Origin: an uncultured Croceicoccus sp.
GTDB taxonomy: Bacteria; Pseudomonadota; Alphaproteobacteria; Sphingomonadales; Sphingomonadaceae
Assembly (NCBI RefSeq): GCF_947496385.1
Contig: NZ_CANMCP010000016.1
Span: 1 to 33,283 of the forward strand
DNA: 33,283 nt
Reading direction: 5' to 3'
Below are positions 16,163 through 24,651 of this stretch, piece after piece; positions within the stretch are counted from its first letter, which is position 1, and each line of letters opens with the position of its first letter. The translations under genes and the position numbers were made by a program. The notes under the pieces were generated by a model. That model saw only the letters and a list, made by a program, of their open reading frames with translations, had not been told where the DNA came from and did no database searches.

Positions 16163-18868
16163 ATGGTCGAAGTCTACACGGTCGGCGGCGGCGAATATCT
16201 CGTCAACGTCTTCAACGCGGTCGCCGCCTGGACCGGTGCGGGAGGTTACAAGAGCCTGATCCAGGTCGCGCTCGTCATGGGCATGGCGCTTGGCGTCATT
16301 GTGCTCGCCTTCAATCAGGACTGGCGCGCCTGGGTGAACTGGTTCCTTGGCGCAACGCTCATCTACATGTGCCTGATGGTGCCGCGCATGGACGTCCATG
16401 TCACGGACCGCGTCAATCCGAGCCTCGCGCCTGCAGAAGTCGCCAATGTCCCGCTGGGCCTTGCGCTGATGGCGAGTTTCACCAGCCAGGCAGGCGACTA
16501 TCTCACCCGCTCGGCCGAACTGGTCTTCGGCCTGCCCGACGACCTCAACTATTCGAAGAACGGGATGATCTACGGCGCCCGGCTCCTGGAAGCGACGCGG
16601 GGCCTGCGCATTTCCGATCCCGAATTCGCCGCCAATCTCGACGAGCATTTCAAGCAATGCGTGTTCTACGACGTGCTGCTCGGCCGCTATTCGATGCAGG
16701 AGCTTGCCGAGAGCGCCGACATCTGGGCGACCATTGGCCCCGGCAGCGAAGCGCGCGCGCAGCGTTTCCTCATCCGCGACGTCAACACCGGCGAGGTGAC
16801 TTCGGTCGTCACCACCTGCCGTGAAGCCTACAACACGCTTGGCACCCAGTGGGCGAGTCTCATCGATGATATGGGCAGCGCCTTCGGGCGCCAGCTCTAT
16901 CCGCGTCAAACCGAAGCACTCGCCCGCGCCAAGCTCTTTGCCGACCTGCCCATTGCCTACAGCTACCTCTCAGGCGTTTCGAGCAATGCCAGCGGCATCT
17001 TCCGCCAGGTCCTCTCGATCAACGCCATGAACCAGGCGATGCACGGTTTTGCCGGGGCGAGCGGCATGGGCAGCATCGATGTCTTCGCCCAGACCCGCGC
17101 CGATATCCAGACCGAGCGCACCTATTCCTCGATCGCGCACAATTCGATGAAATGGGTGCCGATCCTCAATGTCGTGCTGACAGTCGTCTTCTACGCCCTC
17201 TTCCCGGTACTGTTCCCGCTTTTCCTTATGCCGCGGACCGGGCCGATTGCGCTGCGCGGCTATGTCACCGGGTTCTTCTACCTTGCCGCATGGGGACCGC
17301 TCTTCGTGATCCTCCACATGATCCTCATGTTCAAGGGTGCGAGCGATGTGGCTGCTGCGGGTGGCGACACCGGTCTCAGCCTGGCGACTTTTGCCGGAAT
17401 GTCCGATGTAAACTCCGATATCGGCGTGCTCGCCGGCTATCTAGTCGCGTCAATTCCGTTCCTCGCGGGCGGCGTGGCGCGTGGCGCCATGGCGATCTCG
17501 GGCCAGGCGACCTCCTACCTCAATCCCAGCCAGAACGCCGCCGAGGAGGCCGCGCGCGAAGCGAGCACGGGGAACATCTCGCTCGGCAACACCAATCTTG
17601 AGAATTCGTCGGTCTTCTCGCGGCAGTTCGCGCAGGGCAATCTGGCACCCAATATCGCCTATGGCGCGGGCCAGACGCGCAGTTTCGGCGATAGCGGCAC
17701 ACAAACCACGGGCTTTCCAGTTGCCGAGTTCGCTCACGTTCCGACCTCGAGCTATCCCTTCTCGCCGACGCTGGGATCGGACTTCTCGAGCAGGCTGTCG
17801 ACCATTGCCGGGCAAAGCCGCAGCCAGAGCGAGACCTATTCCAACCTCGCGCAGCAATCGACGAGCTCGGCGATCACTCGCTTCTTCGAACTTCGCGATG
17901 CCTATTCGACCGGCCAGTCGAACGAGACCGTCAGCGGCACCTCGTCGGGAGACAGCATCGGCACCGCCTTCAGCGAGATCGACAATGCCTCGCGCACGCT
18001 GCAGCAGCAGTTTGGCCTCTCACGGCGCGCCTCGGACGACATCACCGTCTCGTGGTTCCTGAATGGTGACGCGGGGCTGGGCCTTCGCGGGCAGAGAGGG
18101 CCGTTACGCGGCGATATTGGTTTGCGTGGTGGGCGAAACCAAAGCTGGACTGACAGCGATATCGGCATCGCCTCGGAAGATCGCTCGCGACTCTTGGCCG
18201 CGCTCACACAGATCTCCGAGAGCCGCAACTGGTCGAGCACACGCGAAGGTTTCCTGCGCGAGACGAGCGCAAGTTCGGAGAGCCTGGTTTCGACCACTGC
18301 CTCGGGCCTCAACACCTCGCTCACCGAGGCCCAGAGTTACACTATCGAGGCCCGCCGTGCCGAGGAGCTTGCCAGCCGTCTCGAGGACCAGGCAAGCTGG
18401 TACGAGAGTGCCAATGCTGCGGGTACGCTCAATCTCAGCCAGGCCTATCGCGAATGGGGAATGGCCGAGATCGAGGCCAATCGCGACTATTATGGCCCTG
18501 TCCGCTTCGACGATATCGCGTTTCAGATGAGTCCAGCCGGACAGCAATTGCAGGCTCGCTTTGTCGCCAGCTACGCCGACCGCATCCACGAAGATATCGA
18601 GGGCGAGCTTACCTTGCCCCCGGCCGCACCAATCTCGCGACCGAGTGTTGGGAGCAGAGGTGACGTCCGCGGGTCTGTGCGATTGGGATCGGTGCCAGGA
18701 AGCCTGTCGGAACCTTCATCCGCGCGGGAAGATATCGGCCGCGCGGTAGACCGTGTGCAGAGCCGCGGTGGGGACCGGGTCGATACCGTTGGAGACTACC
18801 TCGAGGGCCGCACACGCAATGCGCGGGGAGCAAGCGCGGAAGCGGCCGACGAGATCAAGGAATGGTAG
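16163..18868 (+). CDS. traG: Mating-pair stabilisation protein TraG
   Basis: 901 residues, close to F TraG. The N-terminal half is an inner-membrane domain with hydrophobic segments near 30-75, 330-360, 365-392 and 420-448. The C-terminal half (about 460-901) is periplasmic, Ser/Thr/Gln-rich and low in hydrophobicity. TraG has two jobs in F: pilus assembly through its N-terminal part, and mating-pair stabilisation and entry exclusion (with TraS) through the C-terminal part. No traS-like gene is recognised beside it. It is the last gene of the long operon; the next genes read in the opposite direction. Confidence 0.93.
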   Translation: MVEVYTVGGGEYLVNVFNAVAAWTGAGGYKSLIQVALVMGMALGVIVLAFNQDWRAWVNWFLGATLIYMCLMVPRMDVHVTDRVNPSLAPAEVANVPLGLALMASFTSQAGDYLTRSAELVFGLPDDLNYSKNGMIYGARLLEATRGLRISDPEFAANLDEHFKQCVFYDVLLGRYSMQELAESADIWATIGPGSEARAQRFLIRDVNTGEVTSVVTTCREAYNTLGTQWASLIDDMGSAFGRQLYPRQTEALARAKLFADLPIAYSYLSGVSSNASGIFRQVLSINAMNQAMHGFAGASGMGSIDVFAQTRADIQTERTYSSIAHNSMKWVPILNVVLTVVFYALFPVLFPLFLMPRTGPIALRGYVTGFFYLAAWGPLFVILHMILMFKGASDVAAAGGDTGLSLATFAGMSDVNSDIGVLAGYLVASIPFLAGGVARGAMAISGQATSYLNPSQNAAEEAAREASTGNISLGNTNLENSSVFSRQFAQGNLAPNIAYGAGQTRSFGDSGTQTTGFPVAEFAHVPTSSYPFSPTLGSDFSSRLSTIAGQSRSQSETYSNLAQQSTSSAITRFFELRDAYSTGQSNETVSGTSSGDSIGTAFSEIDNASRTLQQQFGLSRRASDDITVSWFLNGDAGLGLRGQRGPLRGDIGLRGGRNQSWTDSDIGIASEDRSRLLAALTQISESRNWSSTREGFLRETSASSESLVSTTASGLNTSLTEAQSYTIEARRAEELASRLEDQASWYESANAAGTLNLSQAYREWGMAEIEANRDYYGPVRFDDIAFQMSPAGQQLQARFVASYADRIHEDIEGELTLPPAAPISRPSVGSRGDVRGSVRLGSVPGSLSEPSSAREDIGRAVDRVQSRGGDRVDTVGDYLEGRTRNARGASAEAADEIKEW

Positions 18869-18869
18869 G

Positions 18870-19079
18870 TCAGAGCAGGCCGTCGTAGATCACGACAAAG
18901 ATAACGAATGCGACGAACAGTACGGCAAAGAGGATCAGGCCAGCTCGGCTCCAGGGGTCCGCCCACGCCTTCGTCCAACTGTACGCGGTCATTCGATTTT
19001 CAGCGATAGCTCGATCGATTTCGCGAAAGCCCTGCCAGTCTTCCTTAGATGGCGGCGGAGAGTTGTCAGGATTGGTCAT
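18870..19079 (-). CDS. Small single-pass membrane protein, unknown
   Basis: 69 residues. The N-terminal 45 are hydrophilic and include a Pro-rich NPDNSPPPSKEDWQGFREIDR motif. The C-terminus is a strong membrane helix (GLILFAVLFVAFVIFVV) followed by only a few residues, so it is probably tail-anchored. The start overlaps the preceding regulator gene by 4 bases, so the two are co-translated. Not recognised. Because it follows traG, where F has the exclusion gene traS, surface or entry exclusion is one idea, but the opposite strand argues against a shared operon. Confidence 0.65.
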   Translation of the reverse strand: MTNPDNSPPPSKEDWQGFREIDRAIAENRMTAYSWTKAWADPWSRAGLILFAVLFVAFVIFVVIYDGLL

Positions 19080-19408
19080 CGATTGTCTCCTTCGCCAGAT
19101 CCAGAGTGGCCTCTCCTCTTGGACGCGCCAGTCTCGAGCCTGTCGAGCGTAGCCGAATTGTCCAGATATTTGAATTGCTCACTCGCACGCCCGTTCGTGA
19201 TGCGGTCGTTCCCACACTGGCATGCACACGCCTCGGCGCCACACTCCGCAAGGTAGGCTTCCAGCCGCATCACGGTTTTGCGGCGCGGATTACGGCCATT
19301 CCTGAGATCGAGCACGAAGCGGGGATCGCCGACCGCCTCCCTCCCGAAGGTGGTCGCCGAAATGTCGTTATCTCTCAGATGGTTTTCGATCCGTTCCAGG
19401 AGGGTCAT
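19076..19408 (-). CDS. Putative helix-turn-helix regulator with Cys cluster
   Basis: 110 residues. The first 55 look like a small lambda-repressor-type HTH (LLERIENHLRDNDISATTFGREAVGDPRFVLDLRNGR cut across two helices, then a recognition-helix-like RRKTVMRLEAYL). After it comes ECGAEACACQC, five acidic/Cys residues with four cysteines in ten positions, which could bind a metal or sense redox state. The tail is polar and looks disordered. It is divergent from the S24 repressor across 110 bases and co-translated with the small membrane protein. Family not firmly recognised. Confidence 0.65.
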   Translation of the reverse strand: MTLLERIENHLRDNDISATTFGREAVGDPRFVLDLRNGRNPRRKTVMRLEAYLAECGAEACACQCGNDRITNGRASEQFKYLDNSATLDRLETGASKRRGHSGSGEGDNR

Positions 19409-19518
19409 CTACAACTCGCATCGCTTCAAGAATCACTTGTGTTCTTGTTATGTTCTTAGTAGGAAGACATCCTCAGGTCTAGGAAGAATCCTACGATCCA
19501 GAACGAAGGCACGAGACG
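19409..19518. promoter_or_regulatory. Divergent promoter region with paired TAGGAA palindromes
   Basis: Two similar sites 20 bases apart: TAGGAAGACATCCT (19460-19473) and TAGGAAGAATCCTA (19480-19493). The second is a palindrome TAGGA-N4-TCCTA. The 20-base spacing (two helical turns) is typical of paired repressor dimers. They lie between the Cys-rich regulator (minus) and the S24 repressor (plus), so one or both proteins probably bind here. Upstream, TGTTCTTGTTATGTTCTT also contains a repeated TGTTCTT. Confidence 0.65.
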
Positions 19519-20154
19519 ATGGAACATGTCCGACAAGAGCTCGACCGGCTCCTGCGTGAGCGGGGAAGCGGCTACGCCGCGATCTCGCGGATGCTCGGTC
19601 GCAACCCCAGCTACATCCAGCAGTTCATCAAGCGCGGTTCGCCCAAGACGCTCGAACCGGATGATCGCCGGATGCTCGCTTCCTTCCTGGGCGTCGACGA
19701 ACACGTGCTCGGCGGGCCGGATAAGAGCGACAATGACGGCATGGTCGAAATCCCCATTCTCGATGTCCAGGCCTCAGCTGGGTTCGGGGCGATTGCGGCA
19801 AGCGAAAATGCCTACACAAGGTTCGGCTTCGACGAACGTTGGCTGCGCGCGCTTACCCCTGCCAAGAGCGCAAGCCTGTCGATCGTGCGCGTGCTGGGGG
19901 ATTCGATGGAACCTACCCTCAGCGACGGTGACGAGGTCCTCGTCGATGCATCAGATCATGGTTCCCGGCTGCGCGATGGCATCTATGTCCTGCGCACGGA
20001 CGATGTGCTGGCTGTCAAACGCATCGCCATCAAGCCGGGGGCGCGGCAGATCACCGTTGCCAGCGACAATCCCGCCTATCCGACGTGGAACGATATGGAT
20101 CGTTCCGAAGTGCACGTGGTCGGGCGGGTCATCTGGTTCGGGCGGGCTCTTTAG
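19519..20154 (+). CDS. XRE / S24 LexA-CI-like repressor
   Basis: 211 residues. An N-terminal HTH (about 1-60: YAAISRMLGRNPSYIQQFIKRGSP) is joined to an S24 peptidase domain. The catalytic dyad is visible: Ser129 in GDSMEPTL and Lys167 in LAVKRI. A possible self-cleavage Ala-Gly lies at 87-88 (ASAGFG). Proteins of this kind repress mobile-element genes; some are inactivated by RecA-stimulated cleavage after DNA damage, as in SXT/R391 SetR and phage CI. The promoter holds two TAGGAA palindromes, and related motifs occur before the tra operons, which makes it the best candidate for the element's master repressor (inference). Confidence 0.92.
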   Translation: MEHVRQELDRLLRERGSGYAAISRMLGRNPSYIQQFIKRGSPKTLEPDDRRMLASFLGVDEHVLGGPDKSDNDGMVEIPILDVQASAGFGAIAASENAYTRFGFDERWLRALTPAKSASLSIVRVLGDSMEPTLSDGDEVLVDASDHGSRLRDGIYVLRTDDVLAVKRIAIKPGARQITVASDNPAYPTWNDMDRSEVHVVGRVIWFGRAL

Positions 20155-20178
20155 GTCGCCTGCCGAAGCGACGTCATT

Positions 20179-21843
20179 TCATGTCGTCGGCCTGACTTCC
20201 CCTAGACAAACGTCGAAGCCAAGAGGCAGAAGCAATTGCGATATCAGTCGCGCCTGACTTGCATGAAAGCTATCCGAAGGCGCCTTCACTTCGACAAAGC
20301 GGACCGTTTTGCCCTTCCACAGGGTTAAGTCGGGCCAGCCTGAGCGAAGATCATAGGGCGCGGTAGCAAAGACATTGGCAATCTCTGCAAGACGATCGCT
20401 ACCCAATGCCTCGAAGAGGCCGAAGACATGCTCTGCACGGACGCTGGGATAGAATGCGGGAGTATCGCCTGCGCTCGCTGAGATGATCTTCCAGTTGTCT
20501 TCGATCTGGGACCGGGTCGCTCGGGAAACCGAGGCGAGGAGTTGGTCTTTGGCAAATTTGTCCTGCGCGAAGGCGACATTCTGAGCATAGAGCGCTTCGA
20601 CAAACGTATCGGCGTGGCGCGGATCAAGCCTTGGGAATGATGCAGCCTTGATCAATGTGAGGATCAAGCCGCCTTCGGAGGCAGCACCTGACCATCCTTG
20701 TTCAAGATAGTGTTCGAGCGCGGCGAATTCGACCAATGACCAGTCGTGGACCGTGTAAAGTCTCCAGTCCTTGCCGGTGCCCTTGTCGAGCATGATCACA
20801 TCGTGCCCGATACCAAGACGTTCGGCCTGCTTTTCAAACCGACTCTGTCTCCCTCTCGCGCGTTTGACCTCCTGCTGCCCCGTTTCCTTGCGAAGCTTTT
20901 CAACCCTCCGGGCAACACCCACCTTTGGATCCAGCCTCAGCGCATCATCATAGGCCTTGATCGCCTTTTCCGGCTCGCCTTCTGTTTCATGCAATTCGCC
21001 CAGAAGACGAAACGCGCGGGCCTGGCTCCAAATCTCTCCCTCGCGCGCTGCGCGTCTCAGTCCAGCGGCGATGTCTTGCCGCATTTCGCGGTCAAGGGGA
21101 GCTAGCGATGACAGGACATCCTTGATCACGCCCAGATCACCAGCAGCGATACGGCGGCGCCGCCAGCCCTCTCGATCGACCATGGTGCCGGCAAGGTCGT
21201 AGATCGCTTGCTCGCCGTCCTTCAGGCAAATCACTACCCTGCCGGCATCACAATTCCAATTATAGCCATCGGCCCAACCGGTCTCGACTTCCCATCGCGC
21301 GATCTCCCGACCAGCTTCGAGGTCGAAAAGCATGTATCGACAACTGTCGTCGCTCCCTGGGGCATTGGCTGTCTGGCAGATTGCGTAACGACCGTCGGGA
21401 GACAGGCCGTTACTCATGAGATTGGCAGAAAACTGCTGCGCGATGAGCGTTTGGCCCTGTGAATCGCAGGCTACAAATCGACCGTGCAAGCCATGTCCGA
21501 ACATCCAGTCGTGAAGGATGAAAGTGCCGTTGTCGGCGACTTTCCCCTCCTGCGGTCGCTCAAGCTTGCCCGATTTCACGATACTCTCGTCGAAAAGCAG
21601 CGACCAGGAGCCGTGCCCGCTCTCGCGGTTTCCACCGCGCAAACCGTCAGGCGTTCGGTCGGTCCAGATCAGACGGAACCGGCGATTGGGCGACCTAGCT
21701 TGATGGCCAACAAAATCGAGTTGCGGAATGCTGACAAGACCGTGAGCGAACTCGTCGATCTCGAGCCTTTCCTTTGACCGCGCGACCTGCCCTGCCTGGT
21801 CGGGAGCACGCTTACCGAACAGGCGCTCGAAGAAGCCCGTCAT
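20179..21843 (-). CDS. VRR-NUC domain nuclease with WD-like and TPR regions
   Basis: 554 residues. The C-terminus is a VRR-NUC (PD-(D/E)xK superfamily) domain: GWPDL with Asp505, FVEVKAPSD with Glu518 and Lys520, then conserved Gln530 and a final GFDVCLGEV strand. A TPR-like helical hairpin covers about 271-310 (ending AYDDALRLDP). The N-terminal 60-230 has propeller-like repeats (NGLSPDGRYAICQT, LFDLEAGREIARWEVE). The ATG at 21843 overlaps the AbiEii stop by 4 bases, so it is translated as the third gene of the AbiE operon. It probably cuts DNA, with the N-terminal part sensing a partner. The 3' end is convergent with the S24 repressor, 24 bases away. Confidence 0.85.
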   Translation of the reverse strand: MTGFFERLFGKRAPDQAGQVARSKERLEIDEFAHGLVSIPQLDFVGHQARSPNRRFRLIWTDRTPDGLRGGNRESGHGSWSLLFDESIVKSGKLERPQEGKVADNGTFILHDWMFGHGLHGRFVACDSQGQTLIAQQFSANLMSNGLSPDGRYAICQTANAPGSDDSCRYMLFDLEAGREIARWEVETGWADGYNWNCDAGRVVICLKDGEQAIYDLAGTMVDREGWRRRRIAAGDLGVIKDVLSSLAPLDREMRQDIAAGLRRAAREGEIWSQARAFRLLGELHETEGEPEKAIKAYDDALRLDPKVGVARRVEKLRKETGQQEVKRARGRQSRFEKQAERLGIGHDVIMLDKGTGKDWRLYTVHDWSLVEFAALEHYLEQGWSGAASEGGLILTLIKAASFPRLDPRHADTFVEALYAQNVAFAQDKFAKDQLLASVSRATRSQIEDNWKIISASAGDTPAFYPSVRAEHVFGLFEALGSDRLAEIANVFATAPYDLRSGWPDLTLWKGKTVRFVEVKAPSDSFHASQARLISQLLLPLGFDVCLGEVRPTT

Positions 21844-22886
21844 GCCTGATCGTTAAGACGGTGCTGCAGGTCGGCCACCGCCTCTATCACTTCATCGAAG
21901 GGTGGCGGTTCGCCGAAGATCATGACACTCATTGCGCGATAGTCTTGGCGCAAATCATCGATCATCCCTTTCTCCGGACACAGAGCAAACGTTGGGGCAT
22001 GTGCCGACGCCAGGTCAAACGGCGGCCTGTTGAAGAACATGCGAGCATGGGCGACGCAGTCTTCGCCCAGCGGCTGGTCTGCCAGCGCTGCCTGGCCAGC
22101 GTCGGACTGGAGCAAACGGAACACATCGTAGTAATGGCGAGAAACACGTTGTCCGTTGCCGCGCAGTTGTCCTCGAATGTCGTACCAGCGCCGCAGTCCA
22201 TGCAAGATGACGACCTTGTCCCAGAAGGTACGCTCGGCATCGACAACGGTGACGTTTGGCACGGCGACGTCGATATCCGGCACGTCGGCATCGACATAGG
22301 GTGTAATGGTTCGCAGTGAATTTGGGTCGAGCGCAGATTTCGCCCCTGACTCGATCTTCACGGACTTGGCGATATAGGCGTCGGTCGGAGTTGCACTGGG
22401 ATAAACCAACAATAGTGTCTGTCGGTCTTGTGGGTCGGGCTTCACCTGTAGTGCGCCAGCTTCGATCCCCGTGCGCGCGCACGTTTCGTCGCATATTGCC
22501 GCAAGCCGTTCCAGCAATGACCCGTTGATAAAGGCCTCACAGGCTTCGCGGATTTCGTCGAGCGCGGCTTGCCGTTTCTTGCCACTGAGCGCTGCGAGTT
22601 CTTCGACCGAAGCCGGATGTCCCAGATCATCGCGGAAGACAGTCACATCGATGTCTTCGGAAAAGCGTTCGATCAAACCGAAAGCCTTCGACAGCGAAGT
22701 GCCTCCCTTGAACAGCAGCCGCGGCCCCTCTCCAAGCCCGTTGAACAGCGCATCGAGCGTCCAGCAGACCCAGAGATCCTTTTCTACGTTCTGCGGCGTC
22801 GTACCGAGCCTCTGCGCGGTTGCTGTATATAGCCCGCTGCGTGTTTCTGCATCGGCACGCAGGATTTCATCGAATGAAGGGTTCAC
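21840..22886 (-). CDS. AbiEii-family nucleotidyltransferase toxin
   Basis: 348 residues from a GTG start that overlaps the antitoxin stop by 4 bases (GTGA). Nucleotidyltransferase motifs are clear: LLFKGGTSLSKAFGLI (GGTSLSK at 61-67), then RFSEDIDVTVF with the catalytic pair Asp78/Asp80. The C-terminal MIDDLRQDYRAMSVMIFGEPPPFDEVI matches the AbiEii/AbiGii end motif. AbiEii toxins halt growth by transferring nucleotides to tRNA or another target and act in phage abortive infection. It pairs with the DUF6088/AbiEi protein upstream, and unusually is followed by a coupled nuclease gene. Confidence 0.93.
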   Translation of the reverse strand: MNPSFDEILRADAETRSGLYTATAQRLGTTPQNVEKDLWVCWTLDALFNGLGEGPRLLFKGGTSLSKAFGLIERFSEDIDVTVFRDDLGHPASVEELAALSGKKRQAALDEIREACEAFINGSLLERLAAICDETCARTGIEAGALQVKPDPQDRQTLLLVYPSATPTDAYIAKSVKIESGAKSALDPNSLRTITPYVDADVPDIDVAVPNVTVVDAERTFWDKVVILHGLRRWYDIRGQLRGNGQRVSRHYYDVFRLLQSDAGQAALADQPLGEDCVAHARMFFNRPPFDLASAHAPTFALCPEKGMIDDLRQDYRAMSVMIFGEPPPFDEVIEAVADLQHRLNDQA

Positions 22887-23536
22887 GAGAACGATGCCTG
22901 ATCGCGCAGCAGAGGGCGGAGGAGATCCTGCATCCAGGCGGGAAGCGTAGCGAAGCCATCCGTCAGATCAGCTCGCAACTTTTCGCCGTGCAAAGGATCG
23001 GCGAGGAGGCTGATCAGGCGATCTTGCCAATCTGCAACATCGTCACCAGGCATCGTATCGCGCAGCCAGTGCAGGGCCTGAACGATCCGCATCGCCGGGC
23101 GCCCGGCCCAATAGAGTTTACTCGCAGCCGTCTGCTTGAATTCGATGGTGAGATTGCCAAGCTTGATCAACTTCGGCCTTGCTTCGCTGTGAACGACAAT
23201 TTTCGCCGGCACTGCATTTGTAAGACCGAGGTCGTTTGCGGCCGTCATACCGTCAACCAGCACACGTATCTGATCGCGGCGCGCAACTGCCTCGACAATG
23301 GCACGATGATCGGGTGCACTTTTTTCCCTGGTCAGGCTGTTGATGCCCGGTTTGTCGTACAGTCCACGGTCAATCCTGCGCAGGTCTCCTGCCTTCACCA
23401 GGCGTTGAAGTGTCTTGTCGACAGCATCCCGGCTTGCGAGATCGAGGAAGTCCGATGGCGTCCAGACAGCATTCTTCGCCCCCTTTGCGATACGCTCGAG
23501 GATTTGCGACTTTAGCGGAGAGATTTCAACGCCCAT
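22883..23536 (-). CDS. DUF6088 / AbiEi-family antitoxin
   Basis: 217 residues from ATG 23536. Winged-helix N-terminus (SQILERIAKGAKNAVWTPSDFLDL, then VDKTLQRLVKAGDLRRIDRGLYDKP) and the conserved core DQIRVLVDGMTAANDLGLT, PAKIVVHSEAR and AASKLYWAGRPAMRIVQAL identify the DUF6088/AbiEi group. AbiEi proteins neutralise the partner toxin and repress their own operon by binding inverted repeats. Two such repeats lie directly upstream. A TTG start at 23566 would add ten residues, but these read through the nearer inverted repeat, so they are probably operator and not protein. No good ribosome site precedes 23536, so a near-leaderless transcript is possible. Confidence 0.88.
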   Translation of the reverse strand: MGVEISPLKSQILERIAKGAKNAVWTPSDFLDLASRDAVDKTLQRLVKAGDLRRIDRGLYDKPGINSLTREKSAPDHRAIVEAVARRDQIRVLVDGMTAANDLGLTNAVPAKIVVHSEARPKLIKLGNLTIEFKQTAASKLYWAGRPAMRIVQALHWLRDTMPGDDVADWQDRLISLLADPLHGEKLRADLTDGFATLPAWMQDLLRPLLRDQASFS

Positions 23537-23564
23537 GTCCGAAATATGTAGCATAATTTCGGAC
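23537..23564. promoter_or_regulatory. AbiEi operator-like inverted repeat, proximal copy
   Basis: Perfect 9-base arms GTCCGAAAT and ATTTCGGAC around a 10-base centre containing ATGTAG, ending directly at the antitoxin start codon. It shares arm and centre with the second copy 46 bases away. Paired inverted repeats bound by AbiEi are known from characterised AbiE loci. Confidence 0.8.
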
Positions 23565-23580
23565 AAAGTCGAGCCGGAAG

Positions 23581-23612
23581 CTGTCCGAAAAATGTAGATG
23601 AATTTCGGACAG
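23581..23612. promoter_or_regulatory. AbiEi operator-like inverted repeat, distal copy
   Basis: 10-base arms CTGTCCGAAA and TTTCGGACAG around a 12-base centre containing ATGTAG. The core 23583-23610 is the same length as the proximal repeat. Upstream on the minus strand, TTGCTT and TTATAG 18 bases apart could be a promoter, which would place both operators in the transcript leader. This promoter call is weak. Confidence 0.78.
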
Positions 23613-23736
23613 CACCGAAGGCCAATCCTTCCCGCCCCCTATAACCTTCCAGAATAATCCAGAAGCAAGAATTCGGCATTCGGAATATATGATGCAGAAA
23701 CAGTCAATCAGTCGAATAAGAATGCGCAAAGCCAAA

Positions 23737-24651
23737 TTAGCCCAACCATGAAGAGCCCGGAGTGCGACCAATCATCCGGTCGTAGGTATCTTCGCCCTCT
23801 TCCTCGTCATCGTTCTGAAAACGCCTGACGGGGGCAGGCCCGAGATGAAGCAGCGTATATGTCTTATCGAAACGCTCGGAAAGGAACGTCTCTTCAACGC
23901 AGGGCTCCTTCAGCCAAGTGAAGGCATTGTGTTCGATGCGCCCTTTGCCGTTATCGAGCAAATGCGTCTGCGCGGCCAACGAACCGGATGGCAAGGACAC
24001 AGGCGGCAGGTTTGCCGTCTTGATGAACGCACCCGTCCGCAATGCTTTTGGGCTCGACCTTGCCCAAAGCACATAACCATCTCTCGATACCACGAACATC
24101 GAACGCTTCTCGGTGAACTGTAGCCACCGCAGCGTCGCAGCGGAAAGAGACACCCCGTAGCGCTCGGCACAGGCACCAAGCTCATCGAAGCCGGGTTGGG
24201 CGCTGGGCGTAATCTGCCGCTGGAAGTCGTCCCTTGGCATAAGCAGGCTTGCAGCGAACTCGTTCGCCTGCTGCTCGATCTGGCCATACTCGCTGTCCCA
24301 TTTCGCCATATCTTCGGCGCTGCATTGCAAGCCATCGGGAAACTGGTGCCTGTGTACGAGATAGTGGCCAAACTCGTGAGCGAGGGTGAAGTTGATCCGG
24401 CCGGGGGACTTGATCTCCGAATTGTAGATGATGCCCCAGCCCTTCTTGCCAGGCGGGGCCTTGTAAAGCCCGCCTTCAAAGCGATCGAGGTCGCCACCTT
24501 TGATAAGCGTGACGGGGTCATTGGGGAAAACCTGATGCGAATAGTCCTTTGCCAGCGACTTCACATCAACGGGAAAGCGGTCGTCGCCGTCGCGGGCATT
24601 GAGAAGCAGGGTCAGGTCAATGGCCCAGCGTTGCGGCGACTTGTTATCCAT
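23737..24651 (-). CDS. ImmA/IrrE-family metallopeptidase
   Basis: 304 residues. The zinc-protease motif is FTLAHEFGHYLVH (His92, Glu93, His96) with the third ligand probably Glu126 in QIEQQANEFAASLLMP, the usual ImmA/IrrE signature. A C-terminal domain of about 130 residues follows and ends in an acidic DDEEEGED stretch. Such proteases cleave a partner XRE repressor on receiving a signal (ImmA-ImmR of ICEBs1, IrrE-DdrO). The start overlaps the XRE stop by one base, giving the standard pair. They face the ubiquitin-like operon across a shared control region, so induction of that operon by cleavage of the XRE protein is a reasonable model. Confidence 0.93.
   Translation of the reverse strand: MDNKSPQRWAIDLTLLLNARDGDDRFPVDVKSLAKDYSHQVFPNDPVTLIKGGDLDRFEGGLYKAPPGKKGWGIIYNSEIKSPGRINFTLAHEFGHYLVHRHQFPDGLQCSAEDMAKWDSEYGQIEQQANEFAASLLMPRDDFQRQITPSAQPGFDELGACAERYGVSLSAATLRWLQFTEKRSMFVVSRDGYVLWARSSPKALRTGAFIKTANLPPVSLPSGSLAAQTHLLDNGKGRIEHNAFTWLKEPCVEETFLSERFDKTYTLLHLGPAPVRRFQNDDEEEGEDTYDRMIGRTPGSSWLG

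Noticed and set aside
14729-16909. 726-codon open frame on the minus strand
   Set aside because: Antisense to traH and traG; arises from GC-rich codon bias and has His/Arg/Gly-rich composition with no family motif.
23684-23694. AATATATGATG identical to 25040-25050, which includes a -10 box
   Set aside because: No matching -35 upstream and no plus-strand gene follows; probably chance in AT-rich spacers.
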